Below, one piece after another: positions 63,501 to 64,000 of a stretch of 64,000 nt of DNA; positions within the stretch are counted from its first letter, which is position 1; each line of letters starts with the position of its first letter. The translations under genes and the position numbers were made by a program. A model generated the notes under the pieces. That model searched no databases and was not told the DNA's origin. It saw only the letters and a list, made by a program, of their open reading frames with translations. Location: the NCBI RefSeq assembly GCF_050948175.1, contig NC_135194.1, positions 6,750,033 through 6,814,032 of the forward strand, written 5' to 3'. Source of the DNA: Xylocopa sonorina. Lineage: Eukaryota > Arthropoda > Insecta > Hymenoptera > Apidae.

Positions 63501-64000
63501 TTTGGGAAAGATTAAAAGCTTTTGCTGTTTGTGAAAAAATAGTTGATCGAATTGTTTAAATAATTCACCTGAATCTTCAATTTCGATTTATTCGCAAATT
63601 AAATGTACATGTCAATTCCTATATCGATTGTACCACTCGCATAATATTAATTCACAAAGAAAACTAAACGTAGACAGAGAATTTTTAAACTCGATTCTCC
63701 AAAAAATATAGCTTAATACAAAACGATTTTTTAATCTTTATCTTCGATTTACTTTTTCGTGCAAGAATCATTCTTTTCTTGGTTGTACTATCAATATTGA
63801 AACATCCTATATAACAGCACTATAATAATCTGTTTTTTAATGTTTGCATATTTCTTCAACTCTGTTTAACAGAACTCTGTTAAGAAAAATTTATAGTTTT
63901 GGACTTAAACGACTTGATTCTGACTATTTTTCAATCACAACAGTGACTCGTTGTTTAGCATGACGTTAGGAATTCTAACATTTCACTCTCGAATGGCTTA
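54577..64000. other. Upstream region of NCS-2-like gene; no coding exon recognised
   Basis: Mostly AT-rich. Candidate regulatory or leader sequence: a donor-like GAG|GTAAGC on the minus strand ending an exon at 57590, a G/C-richer patch at 58250-58480, and a minus-strand GGAATATAAAATCGG at about 60420 preceding G/C-richer DNA. None can be confirmed without transcripts. A direct similarity of about 150 bases exists between 46490-46700 and 62460-62600. Confidence 0.35.
60046..60152 (+). repeat. Polypurine tract
   Basis: Over 100 bases almost free of pyrimidines on the plus strand, built of GAGA, GGAGG and GAAAGAGAG runs. It is not a pure microsatellite. Confidence 0.8.

Overview
The window is AT-rich animal nuclear DNA with multi-exon, intron-split genes, GT-AG splice sites, long introns and many decayed DNA transposons. 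Together with neurocalcin-family proteins that match the insect form closely and abundant mariner-type fossils, this suggests an insect genome, plausibly a hymenopteran. The order-level assignment is inference from composition and element types; no species is claimed. No rRNA, tRNA, CRISPR array or prokaryotic operon was seen.

Two protein-coding genes can be rebuilt exon by exon, both on the minus strand and both in the neuronal calcium sensor (NCS) family of myristoylated EF-hand proteins. Neurocalcin lies at 15868..18267 (four coding exons, 192 residues). An NCS-2-like protein lies at 36921..54568 (four coding exons, 186 residues). They sit head to tail about 18.7 kb apart and share the position and phase of their last intron, which fits an ancient tandem duplication. 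Both should act at membranes of neurons as calcium-myristoyl switches. The neurocalcin copy carries an unusual Leu where the family has a conserved Trp (residue 103).

The rest is non-coding and rich in fossils. Positions 1-1260 form a complex, less AT-rich block with a TATA-like site. Positions 2351-7810 are a nested transposon cluster: a large imperfect palindrome whose left arm was hit by a short piggyBac-like element flanked by CTAG rather than TTAA, plus three copies (two direct, one inverted and truncated) of a roughly 1.1-kb element with CCCAGACAAC ends and 3-bp target duplications. One copy carries a separate 157-bp insertion with its own 6-bp duplication. Positions 7811-15867 and 18408-36920 are intergenic AT-rich DNA with an old inverted repeat, a GA microsatellite, a degraded relative of the CCCAGACAAC family and a small inverted-repeat element. 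The NCS-2 introns hold two mariner transposase fossils, a 556-bp TA-flanked hairpin element, a 484-bp TTAA-flanked element, tandem repeats and a split direct duplication on both sides of exon 2. Positions 54577-64000 lie upstream of NCS-2 and should contain its promoter and leader exons, none of which can be fixed from sequence alone.
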